A DNA stretch of 64,000 nucleotides from Pseudomonas sp. DY-1 (GTDB lineage: Bacteria > Pseudomonadota > Gammaproteobacteria > Pseudomonadales > Pseudomonadaceae), in NCBI RefSeq assembly GCF_003626975.1, contig NZ_CP032616.1, positions 5,822,399 to 5,886,398 on the forward strand. Direction: 5' to 3'. Within the stretch, counting starts at the first letter, position 1. Each line of letters opens with the position of its first letter. Made by a program: the position numbers and the translations under genes. The notes beneath the pieces are model-generated. The model did no database searches and was not told the origin of the DNA. It saw only the letters and a program-made list of their open reading frames with translations. This document shows positions 17,799 through 26,370 of the stretch, one piece after another.

Positions 17799-19189
17799 GC
17801 CTGCACCTCCTGCAGTTTCAGGGCTTTCTGGTCCAGACCCTGGAGCAGGAACCGCTGCCAGTTGCTGTGCTGGTTCACGTACAGGCCTTCATGGGTGAAT
17901 TCGGTGCCGGTCATCACCGGGGCGATGCCCAGGGTCTGGCTGTTCGGCGTGGCGCCGGTGACCCACTTGCCGTAGCCGCGGGAGATGTCGCTCCAGCGCT
18001 CCAGGCGCCCCTGGAAGCCGCGTTGCTGTTCGCGGAATTCCACCAGGTCGTCGGGGGTGCCGAGGCCGGAGACGTTGAAGAAGTCCTCGAACTGGCGGAT
18101 GCGGCTCTCACGGTCGGCGTCGGATTCGCCCTTCACGCCAATGCACTGGCTGATGATCTCGGTCTTGTTCCAGGCCACCGGGCGCACGATGCGCAGCTGG
18201 GAGCTGATCTGGTCCATGAAGAACAGGCTGGGGTAGATGTTCAGGTTGCGCAGGCGGTGCATCATCCACTCCGCCTTGGCCTGGCCGTGCTCCTGCACCA
18301 GGCGCGGCATTACGGTGGCGTAGCCGGGACGCACGGTTGGGTTGGGCATGTCGCTGAACAGCACGCTGTGTCCGTTGTTGAAGGAGAACCAGCCATCGTC
18401 GGTCTCGGCATCGCCGGCGCCGAGCTTGCTGTAGTCCAGCGTGCTGCTGGCGCCACCCTTGGCGGCGTTGACCTGCTGGCGATGTTGCACGGTGGCCACG
18501 TAGTTGTAGTGCACGGTGCTGACGTGATAGCCGTCCAGGCCGTTCTCGTTCTGCAGCTTCCAGTTGCCGTCGAAGGTGTAGGTGGACTTGCCCGGCAGCA
18601 CTTCCAGCTCGCCGGTGGGCGACTGGGCGACCATCATGTCGAAGAACACCTTGGCGTCGCCGAGGAAGTCTTCCAGGCTGTCGGTGCCCGTGACGTCGAG
18701 GCTGATGAAGACGAAGCCCTTGTAGCTTTCGATGCGCGCCTTCTTCAGTCCTCGGGTGGCCTTGTCGAAGCCTTCCGGGTATTCGCCAGGTGCCTTCACC
18801 TTCACCAGGCGGCCGTCGCTCTTGTAGCACCAGGCGTGGAAGGGGCAGGTGAAGGTGGACTGGTTGCCCTTGCCGACGCGCGTGAGGGTGGCGCCGCGAT
18901 GCTGGCAGGCGTTGATCAGGGCGTTCAGCGCGCCATTGCCGTCACGGGTGATGATCATCGGCTGGCGGCCGGCGCGCATCGTCATGAAGTCGTGGACGTT
19001 GGGGATCTCGCTCTCGTGGCAGGCGTAGATCCAGTTCTTCTCGAAGATCAGCTCCATCTCCAGGTCGAACAGGTCCGGCTCGGTGAACATGTCCCGGGCA
19101 ATGCGGTACACGCCTTCGGCCGGACGGAAGTCCAGGCAGCCGCTGACGTACTCTCTCCACTGCGCAACGTTTTTATTCGAAGTATTCAT
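17795..19189 (-). CDS. antA: Anthranilate 1,2-dioxygenase large subunit, 464 aa
   Basis: Catalytic subunit converting anthranilate to catechol with release of CO2 and ammonia. The Rieske centre is Cys95, His97, Cys115 and His118 (C-x-H-x17-C-x2-H). The mononuclear iron site has Asp219 as bridging residue and His222 and His227 as ligands. The N terminus (KNVAQWREYVSGCLDFRP) and the whole chain look like Pseudomonas AntA rather than BenA. The start at 19189 is preferred over one 18 bases upstream. It heads antABC, divergent from antR, and its product feeds catBCA. Confidence 0.95.
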   Translation of the reverse strand: MNTSNKNVAQWREYVSGCLDFRPAEGVYRIARDMFTEPDLFDLEMELIFEKNWIYACHESEIPNVHDFMTMRAGRQPMIITRDGNGALNALINACQHRGATLTRVGKGNQSTFTCPFHAWCYKSDGRLVKVKAPGEYPEGFDKATRGLKKARIESYKGFVFISLDVTGTDSLEDFLGDAKVFFDMMVAQSPTGELEVLPGKSTYTFDGNWKLQNENGLDGYHVSTVHYNYVATVQHRQQVNAAKGGASSTLDYSKLGAGDAETDDGWFSFNNGHSVLFSDMPNPTVRPGYATVMPRLVQEHGQAKAEWMMHRLRNLNIYPSLFFMDQISSQLRIVRPVAWNKTEIISQCIGVKGESDADRESRIRQFEDFFNVSGLGTPDDLVEFREQQRGFQGRLERWSDISRGYGKWVTGATPNSQTLGIAPVMTGTEFTHEGLYVNQHSNWQRFLLQGLDQKALKLQEVQA

Positions 19190-19227
19190 GGGTGGCACCT
19201 TCCACATCGGGCGAAACAGTGGAGGTC

Positions 19228-19277
19228 ATTAGAAGGAGCCGGGACTTCCCCGGTCTATCCGTTTGGTTGGCAAAGAC
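19228..19277 (-). promoter_or_regulatory. Predicted antA promoter with proximal AntR half-site
   Basis: On the minus strand, GCCAA-N6-GGATA (19271 down to 19256) lies just upstream of a TCTAAT -10-like box (19233-19228) at a spacing that puts GGATA over the -35 position, the geometry of XylS-type activated promoters. The -35 itself is poor, as expected for an activator-dependent promoter. The leader to ATG would be roughly 30 bases. Confidence 0.6.
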
Positions 19278-19820
19278 GCGCCGAAAATTTTGTGTCCCGG
19301 TTGCAGGCCAGAGAGCAGACGGGGCGGGGTTTCCAGCGGATTTCGGGCGGCCGGAAAAAGCGGATAGCCTTTGTCCAGGGAGCGGATAGCGACGAGGCTC
19401 TGAAGGGGAGTTGAATCCACTCTGTCGGCAGGTTGGCGGGGCGCGGTAACGGCCGCCTGGCCTGGATTGGCCCGAGGTAACGCAAAGTCGTGGAAATTGC
19501 GGATGGCTAGCCGATTCGTTCGCTGCGCGCTATCCGAAAAGTTGGCAAAGACTATCCGCCGGTGCTGCGCGGGTAACCCTTCGCCTGCGCGCCCTTCCCA
19601 CGTCAGGTAACACTGGGGTGCTTTACCTGTCTGGCGGTGCTTCATCGAGTGGCGCCGGTGACGGTGGCCAACGCGCGCATCGAAGTGTTGCTGCGCGTGC
19701 TTCAGCGCGTGGCAGCAAGGCTCTGGGATGAGGCGTCCAGACGCGCGGTCTGGTTCTTTGAAGTGACCCGTCCGGGGGATCGAGGAACGGTTCTATCCGG
19801 AAAGTTGGCCAATGCTATCC
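19256..19820. promoter_or_regulatory. AntR-type operator arrays in the antA-antR gap
   Basis: The 741-base gap has no supported gene but repeats the element TATCC-N6-TTGGC. Two complete arrays with TATCC repeated at exactly 22 bp lie at 19531-19557 and 19794-19820; a single copy lies at 19256-19271; and an inverted pair, GGATA at 19362 and 19384, also has 22-bp spacing. This resembles the TGCA-N6-GGNTA direct repeats bound by the XylS branch of AraC regulators. Orientation of three copies points to antA, one to antR. Confidence 0.7.
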
Positions 19821-19930
19821 TCGTTTTCTGCTCTTCGAAGGATCGTGCTGGCGTGGCATGGAGCTTGCGTGCTTTAACTCGACGCGCCGCTAGAGCGCGC
19901 ATCTCCAATTGCCGTGTTGGGTGCCGCGTG

Positions 19931-20944
19931 ATGAGTACGAAGAACCATCTTCATTTTCGAGACATATCCGCCGATCGCTACGATCTGGCCGGAGCCCGTT
20001 CCTGGATGTCGAACATTTGCGGCCCCCACCACTTGAAGGTGGCGAAGCCTGAACGCATCCAGTTCCACCACAGCGGCAATGTGCTGCCCTCGATGTCCAC
20101 GACCCTGGGCTATGTGGAGTACGGCACCGACGTCACCATCGGCGTCGGCGAGGACATGAACCTCAATTGCTACAGCCTCAGCCTGCCGCTCTGCGGTGAA
20201 CAGGAGCTGGCCAAGTCCGGGCGTCTGCTGCGTTCGGATCGCGACTGGGGGGTGATTGTCTCGCCCCACGAGCATCAGGAACTGACCATCGCCGGCGACT
20301 GCCACAAGTTGCAGGTAGCCATTCCCCGCGCGGCGATGCTGCAGACCCTGGAAGACCTGCTGCAACGCAGCGTGGATACTCCTCTGTGCTTCCAGGCCGA
20401 GATGGACGCCGTGGATGGCGCGGCCGCGTCCTGGTGGCGCATGGCCCGGCACCTGATCGACGAGCTGGAGCGCAGCCGCGATCTCTACGGGCAGCTGTTC
20501 TTCACCCGTGACCTGGAAAGCGCGTTGATCAAGGGGCTGATCCTGGCGCAGCCGAACAACTATTCGGAAGAGCTGCGCGAACGCCTGGAGATAAAGCTGC
20601 CTCACTACCTGCTGCGTGCCCGTTCCTTCATCCAGGTCCACGCCCGCGAGGATATCTGCCTGGAGGACATCGAGCGGGCTGCCGGCGTTTCGCGCTTCAA
20701 GCTGTTCGAGGGCTTCAAGAAGTACTTCGGCCAGTCGCCCATGGCGTTCCTGAAAAAGCACCGGCTCACTGCAGTGCGCCAGGACATCCTCGAGGACCGT
20801 TCCCAGCGCAACATCTCGGCGATTGCCCTGGCCTGGGGCTTCAATCACCTCGGACGCTTCTCCAGCGAGTACCGCAAGCTGTTCGGCGAGACGCCCAGCG
20901 CCACGGTGCAGCGCCTGGAAGCCCGGCGCGGCCACAGCCTCTGA
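19931..20944 (+). CDS. antR: AraC/XylS-type activator of anthranilate genes, 337 aa
   Basis: AraC/XylS-family activator, divergent from antA. The N-terminal effector region (about 1-220) is followed by the two helix-turn-helix units: LEDIERAAGVSRFKLFEGFK near 244 and ISAIALAWGFNHLGRFSSEY near 296, then FGETPSA, the standard family ending. An AraC gene beside antABC matches AntR in P. aeruginosa and related species, where anthranilate is the effector. The start at 19931 gives the normal length; upstream in-frame codons reach into the operator region and are rejected. Confidence 0.88.
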   Translation: MSTKNHLHFRDISADRYDLAGARSWMSNICGPHHLKVAKPERIQFHHSGNVLPSMSTTLGYVEYGTDVTIGVGEDMNLNCYSLSLPLCGEQELAKSGRLLRSDRDWGVIVSPHEHQELTIAGDCHKLQVAIPRAAMLQTLEDLLQRSVDTPLCFQAEMDAVDGAAASWWRMARHLIDELERSRDLYGQLFFTRDLESALIKGLILAQPNNYSEELRERLEIKLPHYLLRARSFIQVHAREDICLEDIERAAGVSRFKLFEGFKKYFGQSPMAFLKKHRLTAVRQDILEDRSQRNISAIALAWGFNHLGRFSSEYRKLFGETPSATVQRLEARRGHSL

Positions 20945-21051
20945 GGCGGGGCCGTTCGTCGCCAACTCTTCGAGCGATTGTCGAGCGCACTTTCCGTCGG
21001 ACGACCAATAGGGCGAGTCCCTTATCAACGTCTGGTTCAGGAGTGCGCACC

Positions 21052-21789
21052 ATGAAGATCGACAAGCATCCCGTAGTTTCCCGAGAAGAATGGCTTCAGG
21101 CGCGCGAAGAGCTGCTGCGCAAGGAAAAAGCCTTCACCCGAGAGCGCGACAAACTCAGTGCCGAGCGGCGGGCGCTGCCTTGGGTACGAGTCGAGGAGAT
21201 CTATGCCTTCGAGGGGCCTGATGGCTGGGAAACCCTGGCCGACCTGTTCGATGGGCGCAGCACGCTGGTCATCTACCACTTCATGTTTGGACCCGGCTGG
21301 GAGGAGGGTTGCCCGGGCTGTTCCTTCCTCGCCGACCATATCGACGGGCCAAACCAGCACCTGAAGCACCACGACGTGACCCTGCTGTGCGTTTCACGTG
21401 CGCCTTTGCAGGAGTTCCAGGCCTTCCGCAAACGCATGGGCTGGAAGTTCAAGTGGGTGTCGTCCCATGGCGGCAGTTTCAACCGGGACTTCGGCGTGGC
21501 CGCCAGGCCCGAGGACATCGCCGCTGGCATTGCACGATACAACTACGGCACCAGCAAGGACCCGGGTGAGGACATGCCGGGGCTCAGCGTGTTCTATCGC
21601 AACGAGGCGGGGGAAATCTTCCACACCTATTCCACCTATGCCCGTGGCCTCGACCTGCTGGTGGGCGCCTACAACTTCCTCGACCTGCTGCCCAAGGGAC
21701 GGGACGAAGCGGAGATCATGGACTGGATGACCTACCACGACCGCTATGAGGACGAGCCCGTCAAGGTGCATAGCTGCTGTGCGGAGTAG
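21052..21789 (+). CDS. DUF899 thioredoxin-like protein, 245 aa
   Basis: Member of the DUF899 family, thioredoxin-fold proteins of unknown substrate. The motif CPGCSFLADHIDG places Cys87 and Cys90 in a CxxC arrangement, preceded by the typical YHFMFGPGW strand. The N-terminal helix (residues 8-40) is rich in Arg and Glu. The ATG at 21052 follows an AGGAG site by eight bases. It lies alone between antR and the RND pump genes. A redox or peroxide-related role is plausible from the fold but not shown. Confidence 0.85.
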   Translation: MKIDKHPVVSREEWLQAREELLRKEKAFTRERDKLSAERRALPWVRVEEIYAFEGPDGWETLADLFDGRSTLVIYHFMFGPGWEEGCPGCSFLADHIDGPNQHLKHHDVTLLCVSRAPLQEFQAFRKRMGWKFKWVSSHGGSFNRDFGVAARPEDIAAGIARYNYGTSKDPGEDMPGLSVFYRNEAGEIFHTYSTYARGLDLLVGAYNFLDLLPKGRDEAEIMDWMTYHDRYEDEPVKVHSCCAE

Positions 21790-21802
21790 CCTCTCGCAAT
21801 TG

Positions 21803-21900
21803 TGGGGGTGAACTCATTTGCCAAGCAGACCGGAGGTCTGCCCTGGGGAGTGTCAGGGGGCAACTGCGTTGCCCTTGGCGAATGAATTCGCCCCTACAGG
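21803..21900. repeat. GCGAATGAATTCGCCCCTAC-family inverted repeat
   Basis: An outer arm near 21804 mirrors the TTGGCGAATGAATTCGCCCCTAC arm ending near 21898, with two small inner hairpins (CAGACC/GGTCTG and GGGCAAC/GTTGCCC). The same family recurs at 37089-37187. Confidence 0.65.
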
Positions 21901-21912
21901 AGGTTTACCGCC

Positions 21913-24900
21913 TCATGCCAGGGCCGCAGCGGTGGTTATCGGTTTTTCCTTCCGCAATACCAGCGCACACAGCGCCGGCAGGAACAGCAGGGTGAGCACT
22001 GTGCCCACCAGTACGCCACCGATCAGCACATAGGCCAGGGATGACCAGAACACCGAGAAGGTCAGCGGGATGAAGGCCAGCGCGGCAGCCAGGGCGGTGA
22101 GCAGCACTGGGCGGGCACGGCGGACGGTGGCTTCGATGATGGCCTCGCGCAGCGGTCGGCCGTGGGCCTGCTCCTGTTCTATCTGGTCGGTGAAGATCAG
22201 CGTGTTGCGCATCAGGATTCCGCCGATGCCGATCAGCGCCAGGATGGCATTGAAGCCGAACGGCTGGTTGAACAGCAGCAGTGCCGGCATGGCGCCGATC
22301 AGGCCCAAGGGCGCGGTGGCGAAGACCATGAACATCCGGCCGAAGGACCGCACCTGGAACATGATCACCACCAGGGTCAGCAAGATCATTACCGGGAACA
22401 GCACGGCCAGCGCCTTGTTGGCCTTGGCGCTTTCTTCCACCGGGCCGCCGATGGTCACCTTGTAGCCTGCCGGCAGCTTGGCGATCAGTGGTTGCAGGTC
22501 GGCGAACACGGCCTTTTCCACATCCGGCGGCTGGGTGCCCTTGATGATGTCGGCGCGCACTTCGAAGGTGAGCTCGCGGTCGCGGCGCTTGAGGATGGGG
22601 TCTTCCATCACCGGCTGGAAGCGGCCCACCTGTTCCAGCGGCACCGAGACGCCGGCAGCGTTGGTAATGGTCAGGCCCTCGATACCGCCGAGGTTTTCCC
22701 GCTGGGTGTTTTGCGCACGGACCGTTACGGCCACGGTGCGGGTGCCTTCGCGGACTTCGGTCACCGGGTTGCCGGTAAGCAGGGCGTTGAGCTGGCTCTT
22801 CACATCAACGGGTGTGAAGCCGAGCAGGCGCAGGCGGTCCTGGTCCAGTACCAGGCGATAGGAGCTGCTGCGCTCGCCCCAGTCGACGAAGGTGTCGCGG
22901 GTCTTGGGATTGGCGGCCACCACGGCGCGAACCTCTTCGCTGATCTGCCGCAGTTGGTCGAGGTTCGGACCGGAAACGCGGAACACGACCGGGAACGGCA
23001 CTGGCGGGCCGAACACCAGCTGGGTGACACGTACCCGTGCGGAGGGGAATTCGCCAGCGGCGATGCGCGTCTGCATGCGTTCCCTGAGGGCGTCGCGGGC
23101 CTTGGAATCGGCGGTCTGCACGATGATCTTGGCAAACGCCGGGTCCGGCAGCTCGGGGTTAAGGGACAGGAAGAAACGTGGCGCACCACCACCCACGTAG
23201 GCGTCGACCAGTTTGGTCTGGGGCTCCTCCAGCAGGGCTTTCTCCACCTGGGCGACTACGGCTTCGGTCGCCTTGAAGGCACTGCCCGGTGGCATGTAGA
23301 CCTCCACCAGTAGCTCGGAGCGGTCGGAATTGGGGAAGAATTGCTTCTTCACGATGCCCATTCCGAGGCCGCTGGCGACGAAGGCCAGCACCACCAGCAC
23401 GGTGACCAGCTTGCGGTGGTTCACGCACCAGGTGATCAGGGCGCGCAGGCGCTGGTAGAGACGGGTGGCATAGAGCGCTTCATGGCCACCGGGTATGGGT
23501 TTGATCTTCGGCAGCAGCTTCACCCCCAGGTAGGGCGTGAAGAACACTGCCACCAGCCAGGAAGCGAGCAGGGCGAAGCCGACGATCCAGAAGATGTTTC
23601 CGGCGTACTCGCCCGCGCCGGACTTGGCGAAGCCCACCGGCAGGAAGCCGATGACGGTTACCAGGGTTCCGGTGAGCATGGGGGCGGCGGTGGAGGTCCA
23701 TGCGAAGGTGGCGGCCTGCATGCGGTCGAGGCCTTCCTCCAGCTTCACTACCATCATCTCGATGGCGATGATGGCGTCGTCCACCAGCAGGCCCAGGGAG
23801 AGGATCAGCGCGCCGAGGGTGATCCGGTCGAACTCGCGCCCGGTCATCAGCATGATCACGAAGACGATGGACAGGGTCAGCGGTACGGCAGCAGCCACCA
23901 CGAGACCGACGCGGAAGCCCAGGGCCAGCAGGCTGATCAGCATCACTACGCCCAGGGCGACGAAGAACTTGAGCATGAACTCGTTCACCGCGATGCGGAT
24001 TTTCTCGGCCTGGTCGGAAACCTTGTCGAACGTGACGCCCAGCGGCAGCCCGGCGTGGATGCGGTCTTCCTCGGCCTGCAGGGACTTGTCCAGTTCAAGG
24101 CCGTTGAAGTGCGGGTCCATGATCACACCGAGCATCAGTGCCGGTTCGCCCTGGTGACGAATGCGATAGCTCGGCGGGTCCTCGTAGCCGCGCTTGACCG
24201 TGGCGACATCGGCGATGCGCAGCAGCTTGCCGTTGGCGTTGATCGGTACGTTCTCGATCAGTTTCAGGCTGTCGAAGGCGCCATCCAGGCGGATGTAGGC
24301 GCGCGGCCCGCTGGTTTCGACGAAACCTGCCGGGGCCACGCCGTTCTGCTTGCCCAGGGCTTCAAAGATCTGTTCGGGTTTCAGGCCGAGGGTGGCCAGA
24401 CGTTGGTAGGAAAACTCGACGAAGATGCGCTGGGCCTGTTCACCGAGGATGTTGACCTTCTTGACGCCAGGCAGGTTGAGCAGACCCTGGCGCAGGTCCT
24501 CGGCCATCTGCACCAGCTGACGGTGGGGCAGTTGTTCGGCCTCCAGTGCATAGAGGGCGAAGTAGACGTCCGAATACTCGTCGTTGAAGAAGGGGCCGAC
24601 CACGCCTTGTGGAAGGCGCTTGGCTTCATCGGAGAGCTTCTTGCGGGTCTGGTAGAACAGCTGTTGGATGTCCCCCGGCCGGGTGGAGTCCTGGTACTGC
24701 AGCTTCATCGAGACGAAGCCGGGCTGGGCGATGGTTTCTACCCTGTCGTAGAAGTCCAGCTCCTGCAGGCGCTTCTCCAGGCGGTCTGCCACCTGCTCCT
24801 GCATTTCCCGCGCAGTGGCGCCCGGCCAGGCGGCGGTAATGGTCATGGTCTTGACCGTGAAGGAGGGATCTTCGGCGCGGCCCAGCTTGCTGAAAGCGAT

Positions 24901-24987
24901 GGCGCCGGCGACCAGCGTGGCGATGATCAGGAACAGCGTCACCGCCCGGTTGCGTACCGCGAATGCGGAAAGATTGAAGCGGCTCAT
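21913..24987 (-). CDS. RND efflux transporter permease, 1024 aa
   Basis: Inner-membrane proton-driven pump of the AcrB/MMPL-like RND superfamily. The start at 24987 gives MSRFNLSAFAVRNRAVTLF with a first membrane helix at about 13-32; two large periplasmic loops and the central helices with LGLLVDDAIIAIEMMVVKLE, the conserved proton-relay region, follow. The C terminus is short and basic. It lies one base after the adaptor gene and is clearly cotranscribed. No outer-membrane factor gene is adjacent, so it would rely on one encoded elsewhere. The substrate is unknown. Confidence 0.93.
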   Translation of the reverse strand: MSRFNLSAFAVRNRAVTLFLIIATLVAGAIAFSKLGRAEDPSFTVKTMTITAAWPGATAREMQEQVADRLEKRLQELDFYDRVETIAQPGFVSMKLQYQDSTRPGDIQQLFYQTRKKLSDEAKRLPQGVVGPFFNDEYSDVYFALYALEAEQLPHRQLVQMAEDLRQGLLNLPGVKKVNILGEQAQRIFVEFSYQRLATLGLKPEQIFEALGKQNGVAPAGFVETSGPRAYIRLDGAFDSLKLIENVPINANGKLLRIADVATVKRGYEDPPSYRIRHQGEPALMLGVIMDPHFNGLELDKSLQAEEDRIHAGLPLGVTFDKVSDQAEKIRIAVNEFMLKFFVALGVVMLISLLALGFRVGLVVAAAVPLTLSIVFVIMLMTGREFDRITLGALILSLGLLVDDAIIAIEMMVVKLEEGLDRMQAATFAWTSTAAPMLTGTLVTVIGFLPVGFAKSGAGEYAGNIFWIVGFALLASWLVAVFFTPYLGVKLLPKIKPIPGGHEALYATRLYQRLRALITWCVNHRKLVTVLVVLAFVASGLGMGIVKKQFFPNSDRSELLVEVYMPPGSAFKATEAVVAQVEKALLEEPQTKLVDAYVGGGAPRFFLSLNPELPDPAFAKIIVQTADSKARDALRERMQTRIAAGEFPSARVRVTQLVFGPPVPFPVVFRVSGPNLDQLRQISEEVRAVVAANPKTRDTFVDWGERSSSYRLVLDQDRLRLLGFTPVDVKSQLNALLTGNPVTEVREGTRTVAVTVRAQNTQRENLGGIEGLTITNAAGVSVPLEQVGRFQPVMEDPILKRRDRELTFEVRADIIKGTQPPDVEKAVFADLQPLIAKLPAGYKVTIGGPVEESAKANKALAVLFPVMILLTLVVIMFQVRSFGRMFMVFATAPLGLIGAMPALLLFNQPFGFNAILALIGIGGILMRNTLIFTDQIEQEQAHGRPLREAIIEATVRRARPVLLTALAAALAFIPLTFSVFWSSLAYVLIGGVLVGTVLTLLFLPALCALVLRKEKPITTAAALA

Positions 24988-24988
24988 C

Positions 24989-26086
24989 TCAGTTCTCCAG
25001 GGCCAGCGACGGCGCCGGCAGTTCGCGCACGCTGTCACCGGCGTTCAGCAGGTGGGCGCCGAGGGCGACGATGCGTTCACCCGGCTGCACGCCACCTTCC
25101 AGCACCGCTTCTTCCTGCTCCAGGCGCACCACGCGAACCGAACGCAGCTCGACCTTGCCGTCCGCCTTGATGACCCAGACGCCGGTGCCCTGGCCTTTGT
25201 CGTGCAGGGCGCCAAGCGGCACGCGTACCAGTTGCTGTTGGGCGGCGCCTTCCAGTTGCAGGGTGATGGTGGAACCGATGGCCAGGGCCGTGGAGTCGCC
25301 ACCCAGGGTGTAGCGGGCGCGGAAGGTGCGAGTGGTGGTATCCGCCGCCGCGGAGAGTTCGCGCAGGGTGGCTGGCACCGCATCGCCTGACGCTCCATAT
25401 GGGTAGGCGCGGGCAGCGTGGTTGGCGAAGGAACGCTGGGTTTCCGGGATGTCGATCACCGCCTCGCGCGCACCGTCATGGGCGAGGCTGGCGACGATCT
25501 GGCCTTCGGCGACGACCTGTCCGCGGTCCACCCGTACATCGGTGATCACGCCGTCGCCATCGGCCTGCAAGGTCGAATAAGTGCGACGGTTCTCCACCTG
25601 GGCCGCTTCGGAAGTGGCGGCGGCCTGTTCGGCCTGGGCGACCCGCAGGCGCGTGGCGGCCTGGTCGTACAGTTGGCGGGAGACCGCGCCGGTGCCGGCC
25701 AGGCGGCGATAGCGGGCTTCGTCGTCGCGGGCCTGGCGCAGTTCGGCTTCAGCCGCGGTGACGCGGTTGCGTGCGGTGCGCAGGGCCAGTTCGAAATCGG
25801 TGTTGTCCAGCACCAGCAGTACATCGCCACGCTTCACGCGGGTGCCCGGGTCCACCTTGCGGGCAATCACCTTGCCGCCGACGCGAAAGCCCAGGTCGCT
25901 GGCCGTGCGGGCGGCTACCACGCCGGTGTAGAGGGCATTCTGCTGGGCCGCCGCTTGTACGTCCGCCGCCAATACCGCCCGTGGCTGGGGCGCGCTGACC
26001 GTGGTGTCGGCCTGGCTGTTGCAACCGGAGAGCGCCAGCAGGGCGGCGGGGATCAGGGCGAGTAGGGCAAGGTGCGGGCGATTCAT
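24989..26086 (-). CDS. RND periplasmic adaptor lipoprotein, 365 aa
   Basis: Membrane-fusion subunit linking the RND pump to an outer-membrane channel. The start at 26086 yields a lipoprotein signal with lipobox LLALSGC (Cys about residue 22). The lipoyl halves are at GFRVGGKVIARKVDPGTRVK and DGVITDVRVDRGQVVAEGQI, flanking an alpha-helical hairpin rich in Ala, Glu and Arg. It is the first gene of the pump operon, divergent from the small ORF and MFS gene. Confidence 0.92.
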   Translation of the reverse strand: MNRPHLALLALIPAALLALSGCNSQADTTVSAPQPRAVLAADVQAAAQQNALYTGVVAARTASDLGFRVGGKVIARKVDPGTRVKRGDVLLVLDNTDFELALRTARNRVTAAEAELRQARDDEARYRRLAGTGAVSRQLYDQAATRLRVAQAEQAAATSEAAQVENRRTYSTLQADGDGVITDVRVDRGQVVAEGQIVASLAHDGAREAVIDIPETQRSFANHAARAYPYGASGDAVPATLRELSAAADTTTRTFRARYTLGGDSTALAIGSTITLQLEGAAQQQLVRVPLGALHDKGQGTGVWVIKADGKVELRSVRVVRLEQEEAVLEGGVQPGERIVALGAHLLNAGDSVRELPAPSLALEN

Positions 26087-26150
26087 GGAGCGATCCTCGG
26101 AGTGGGCGGCATCGGGGCGGAGCACCGCAGGTCGAAAATATGATAGGCAT

Positions 26151-26192
26151 AATCTAATTTCGTGTATATATGTCACTCGTCATCTAATTCGT
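26151..26192. promoter_or_regulatory. Direct repeat in the divergent RND/MFS promoter region
   Basis: AATCTAATTTCGT (26151-26163) and CATCTAATTCGT (26181-26192) lie 30 bases apart in an AT-rich segment between the adaptor gene and the small ORF. They could be operator half-sites for a regulator encoded elsewhere. Confidence 0.4.
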
Positions 26193-26229
26193 CAGCCCAA
26201 GGGCGAAGCGACCAACGGAGGTGCATGCG

Positions 26230-26370
26230 ATGTGCAATGAACAACAAGTGGCAGATAACGGCCTGGCCTGCGTTGCGCCGCCCGCCGTCAGCAACGACGA
26301 CTGGCATGCCCTGGAGTGGCAACTGATGGCCCTGGCGCTGGAAGCCGAAGTAGTGGGAGAACTGTCATGA
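26230..26370 (+). CDS. Small ORF coupled to MFS efflux gene, 46 aa
   Basis: A 46-codon frame (starts MCNEQQVADNGLACVAPPA, ends EAEVVGELS) with a good GGAGG site eight bases before ATG, and its TGA overlapping the MFS start codon (ATGA). The ribosome-binding site and the coupling argue that it is translated. The sequence is acidic, with two Cys, no membrane segment and no domain I recognise. It may be a leader that couples MFS translation or a small partner protein. Confidence 0.6.
   Translation: MCNEQQVADNGLACVAPPAVSNDDWHALEWQLMALALEAEVVGELS

Noticed and set aside
16262..19189. Benzoate 1,2-dioxygenase (benABC) as the identity of this operon
   Set aside because: The large-subunit N terminus and overall character match AntA, and an AntR-like AraC gene is divergent; no benD or benzoate permease is present.
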